From Burkholderiales bacterium 70-64 (GTDB lineage: Bacteria; Pseudomonadota; Gammaproteobacteria; Burkholderiales; Burkholderiaceae_E), in contig MKUQ01000030.1 in NCBI GenBank assembly GCA_001898645.1, positions 62,001 to 126,000 of the forward strand: a stretch of DNA of 64,000 nt. Reading direction: 5' to 3'. Below the pieces are notes generated by a model. It was given only the letters and a program-made list of their open reading frames with translations, searched no databases and was not told where the DNA came from. Positions 58,788 through 64,000 of this stretch are shown piece by piece (the stretch's first letter is position 1; each line of letters begins with the position of its first letter). Both the position numbers and the translations under genes were made by a program.

Positions 58788-59315
58788 ATGCAACGGCTTT
58801 CCGCCGCCTACGACCGGCTGCTCGCCGGGCTGGCGCTGCTCGCGAGCCTGCTGCTCGGGGCGATGATGCTGATCATCTGCGCCGATGTCCTGCTGCGCAA
58901 CGTCGCGCTGATCCCGGGCATGCGCGGCATCGAGTGGTCCAACGAGGTCTCGGAGGCGCTGCTCTACCTGATCACGCTGCTGGCCGCGCCCTGGCTGCTG
59001 CGCCAGGGACAGCACATCCGCGTCGACCTCCTGCTGCGCGCCCTGCCGCGGCGGGTGGCGTGGCAGGGCGAGATCGTCGCCGACGTGCTGGCCTTCGGCT
59101 GCTGCGTGGCGCTCGTATGGTACGGCGCGCGGGCGACCTGGGCGAGCTACGCCGCCGGATCGACCACCATCAAGACGCTGATCACGCCCGAATGGTGGTC
59201 GCTCGTGCCGCTGCCGCTGGCCTTTGCGCTGCTGGCCGTCGAGGTGGTGTTCCGCATGCAGCGCCTGCTCACCGGCGAACGCGCCCCGCGCGACGACGCC
59301 GTCTCCGCTTCTTAG
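58788..59315 (+). CDS. dctQ: DctQ-type TRAP transporter small membrane subunit
   Basis: 175 residues, four hydrophobic segments (about 12-34, 50-72, 88-110 and 135-158). NEVSEALLYLITLLAAPWLL and GQHIRVDLLLRALP near 58-88 are the DctQ signature. It lies 12 bases after dctP and 13 before dctM, clearly one operon. Confidence 0.92.
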   Translation: MQRLSAAYDRLLAGLALLASLLLGAMMLIICADVLLRNVALIPGMRGIEWSNEVSEALLYLITLLAAPWLLRQGQHIRVDLLLRALPRRVAWQGEIVADVLAFGCCVALVWYGARATWASYAAGSTTIKTLITPEWWSLVPLPLAFALLAVEVVFRMQRLLTGERAPRDDAVSAS

Positions 59316-59328
59316 GCAGACTCCCGAC

Positions 59329-60642
59329 ATGGCCTGGCAGACGGCGGCGTGGTTGCTGCTCGGCGGTTCGACCGTCCTGCTGTTCCTCGGCCTGCCGGTC
59401 GCCTTCTCGTTCCTGGTGATCAACCTCGTCGGCGCCTGGCTGTTCCTCGGCGGCGAATCGGGCATGATCCAGCTCGCGCGCAACAGCGTCGCCTCGGTGC
59501 AGAGCTTCGCGCTGACGCCGATCCCGCTGTTCGTGCTGATGGGCGAGATCCTGTTCCACACCGGCATCGCGGTGAAGGTGATCGACGGCATCGAGCGGCT
59601 GATCCGCCAGGTGCCCGGCCGGCTCGCCGTGGTGGCGGTGGTCGCGGGCACGGTGTTCTCGGCCATCTCGGGCTCCACCATCGCGACGACCGCCATGCTG
59701 GGCAGCCTGATGCTGCCGATGATGCTGGCGCGCGGCTACCACCCGACCATGGCGACCGGCCCCATCATGGCCATCGGCGCGGTCGACATGCTGATCCCGC
59801 CCTCGGCGCTGACGGTGCTGCTGGGCAGCCTGTCGGGCATCTCGATCTCCAAGCTGCTGATCGGCGGCATCGTGCCGGGCCTGCTGCTGTCGGTGGCCTT
59901 CATCGCCTACATCGTCATCCGGGTGGGGATGAACCCCTCGCTCGCGCCCAAGGCGCAGTTCACCGTGCACCGCGGCTGGGAGCATTGGCGGCCCTTCGTG
60001 CAGTACGTGATCCCGCTGGTGTCGATCTTCGCCGTCGTCGTCGCCTCCCTCACCGCCGGCTGGGCGACGCCGACCGAATCGGCCGCCATCGGGGCGCTGG
60101 CCACCATCCTGCTGGCCCTGGCCTACCGCGCGCTGACGGTGACCAACCTGCTCCAGGCGCTGCGCGGCACCGTCGGCATCTCCGGGATGATCCTCTTCAT
60201 CATCGTCGGGGCGACCACCTTCGCCCAGATCCTCTCGTTCTCGGGCGCCAGCAACGGGCTGGTGCAGATCATCACCGGGCACGGCCTGTCCACCGCCGCG
60301 GTGGTGGTGGCGATGATGCTGGTGCTCATCTTCCTCGGCCTGTTCGTCGATCAGGTCAGCATGATGATGATCACGCTGCCGATCTTCATGCCGGTGGTGC
60401 AGCGCCTGGGCATCGACCCGGTCTGGTTCGGCGTGATGTACCTCATCTGCATGCAGCTCGGCCTGCTGCTGCCGCCGCACGGCATGCTGCTGATGACCAT
60501 GAAGGGCGTGGCCCCGCCGCCGGTGACCATGGCCCACATCTTCCAGGCGGTGATCCCCTATGTGGCGATGAGCCTGCTGGTGCTGGTGCTGGTGTTCCTG
60601 TGGCCGGCGGTCGCGGTATGGCTGCCGACCCTGCTCGGCTGA
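59329..60642 (+). CDS. dctM: DctM-type TRAP transporter large permease
   Basis: 437 residues with twelve or so helices. [16 protein letters not shown] near 66, [21 protein letters not shown] near 110-130 (given as [17 protein letters not shown]), [13 protein letters not shown] near 163, and the C-terminal [17 protein letters not shown] near 380 are family motifs. It drives Na+-linked acid uptake with DctQ. ATG 59329 is the start; the longer frame to 59224 lies in dctQ. It meets gltD tail-to-tail, 18 bases apart. Confidence 0.94.
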   Translation: MAWQTAAWLLLGGSTVLLFLGLPVAFSFLVINLVGAWLFLGGESGMIQLARNSVASVQSFALTPIPLFVLMGEILFHTGIAVKVIDGIERLIRQVPGRLAVVAVVAGTVFSAISGSTIATTAMLGSLMLPMMLARGYHPTMATGPIMAIGAVDMLIPPSALTVLLGSLSGISISKLLIGGIVPGLLLSVAFIAYIVIRVGMNPSLAPKAQFTVHRGWEHWRPFVQYVIPLVSIFAVVVASLTAGWATPTESAAIGALATILLALAYRALTVTNLLQALRGTVGISGMILFIIVGATTFAQILSFSGASNGLVQIITGHGLSTAAVVVAMMLVLIFLGLFVDQVSMMMITLPIFMPVVQRLGIDPVWFGVMYLICMQLGLLLPPHGMLLMTMKGVAPPPVTMAHIFQAVIPYVAMSLLVLVLVFLWPAVAVWLPTLLG

Positions 60643-60661
60643 GAACGAACGCGAAACCGTA

Positions 60662-62146
<1,485 letters not shown>

Positions 62147-62220
62147 GTCGCTGAATCTTCGCTAAGCGCCGCCCCAGGCGGCCCGCCGCGCGCCATCGGG
62201 CCGACCCGATGGCGACGCGC

Positions 62221-64000
<1,780 letters not shown>

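Overview
The window is a high-GC chromosomal stretch from a betaproteobacterium, most likely Burkholderiales or a close relative. The support is gene content and order: a leftward dcw cluster beginning mraZ-rsmH-ftsL-ftsI-murE, the fmdB-DUF502-aspS-nudB-EEP run, the ssb-MFS/uvrA arrangement, three Bug/TctC-type periplasmic receptors, and a cbb3 oxidase locus. No tRNA, rRNA, CRISPR array, insertion sequence or prophage gene was found; the only RNA gene seen is rnpB. Both ends are cut inside genes (murE at the left, gltB at the right).

Layout. 1-4.6 kb: start of the division and cell-wall cluster on the minus strand, behind an MraZ operator of four boxes at exact 10-bp spacing. 4.8-6.3 kb: rnpB directly downstream of pyrC, with a promoter -10 that contains the pyrC stop codon. 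6.4-10.7 kb: D-malate/tartrate dehydrogenase, a proline-rich lipoprotein, an Atm1-type ABC exporter and an acyl-CoA thioesterase. 10.8-21.1 kb: a long leftward lipid-catabolism run (TetR regulator, acyl-CoA dehydrogenase, DUF2147 protein, FadN-type HCDH/ECH fusion, thiolase, alpha/beta hydrolase, Bug receptor, crotonase, HSDL2-like SDR) with a perfect palindrome upstream of the regulator. 21.3-28.6 kb: an accessory island with a LuxR-type regulator, an 8Fe ferredoxin fused translationally to a large flavoprotein, a Bug receptor, a LysR regulator, an ACMSD-like amidohydrolase and a second Bug receptor. Its chemistry is unknown and it is the best candidate for something undescribed.

29-33 kb: MscS channel, CPA2-type antiporter, YbdK-type glutamate ligase and a class I gamma-glutamyl hydrolase, all co-directional. 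33.4-39.7 kb: a cysteine-free periplasmic rhodanese-like protein, EEP nuclease, nudB, aspS, DUF502 protein, fmdB and thrH. 39.8-46.1 kb: PaaK-like adenylating enzyme, ssb, an MFS transporter and uvrA. 46.1-47.9 kb: mtnA with a class II aldolase, the gene pair expected for a DHAP-shunt type of 5'-methylthioadenosine salvage.

48-57 kb: the cbb3 oxidase locus in the order TauE/SafE protein, ccoI, ccoS, ccoNOQP, ccoG, ccoH, small 2-TM protein. A near-consensus FNR/Anr box and a -10 at class II spacing precede ccoN, which suggests induction at low oxygen. 57-60.6 kb: a MaoC-fold protein and a complete DctPQM TRAP transporter. 60.7-64 kb: gltD and the 3' part of gltB. Start codons were often moved inward from the longest reading frame on the basis of ribosome binding sites, 4-bp overlaps or family N-termini; each case is stated in its entry.
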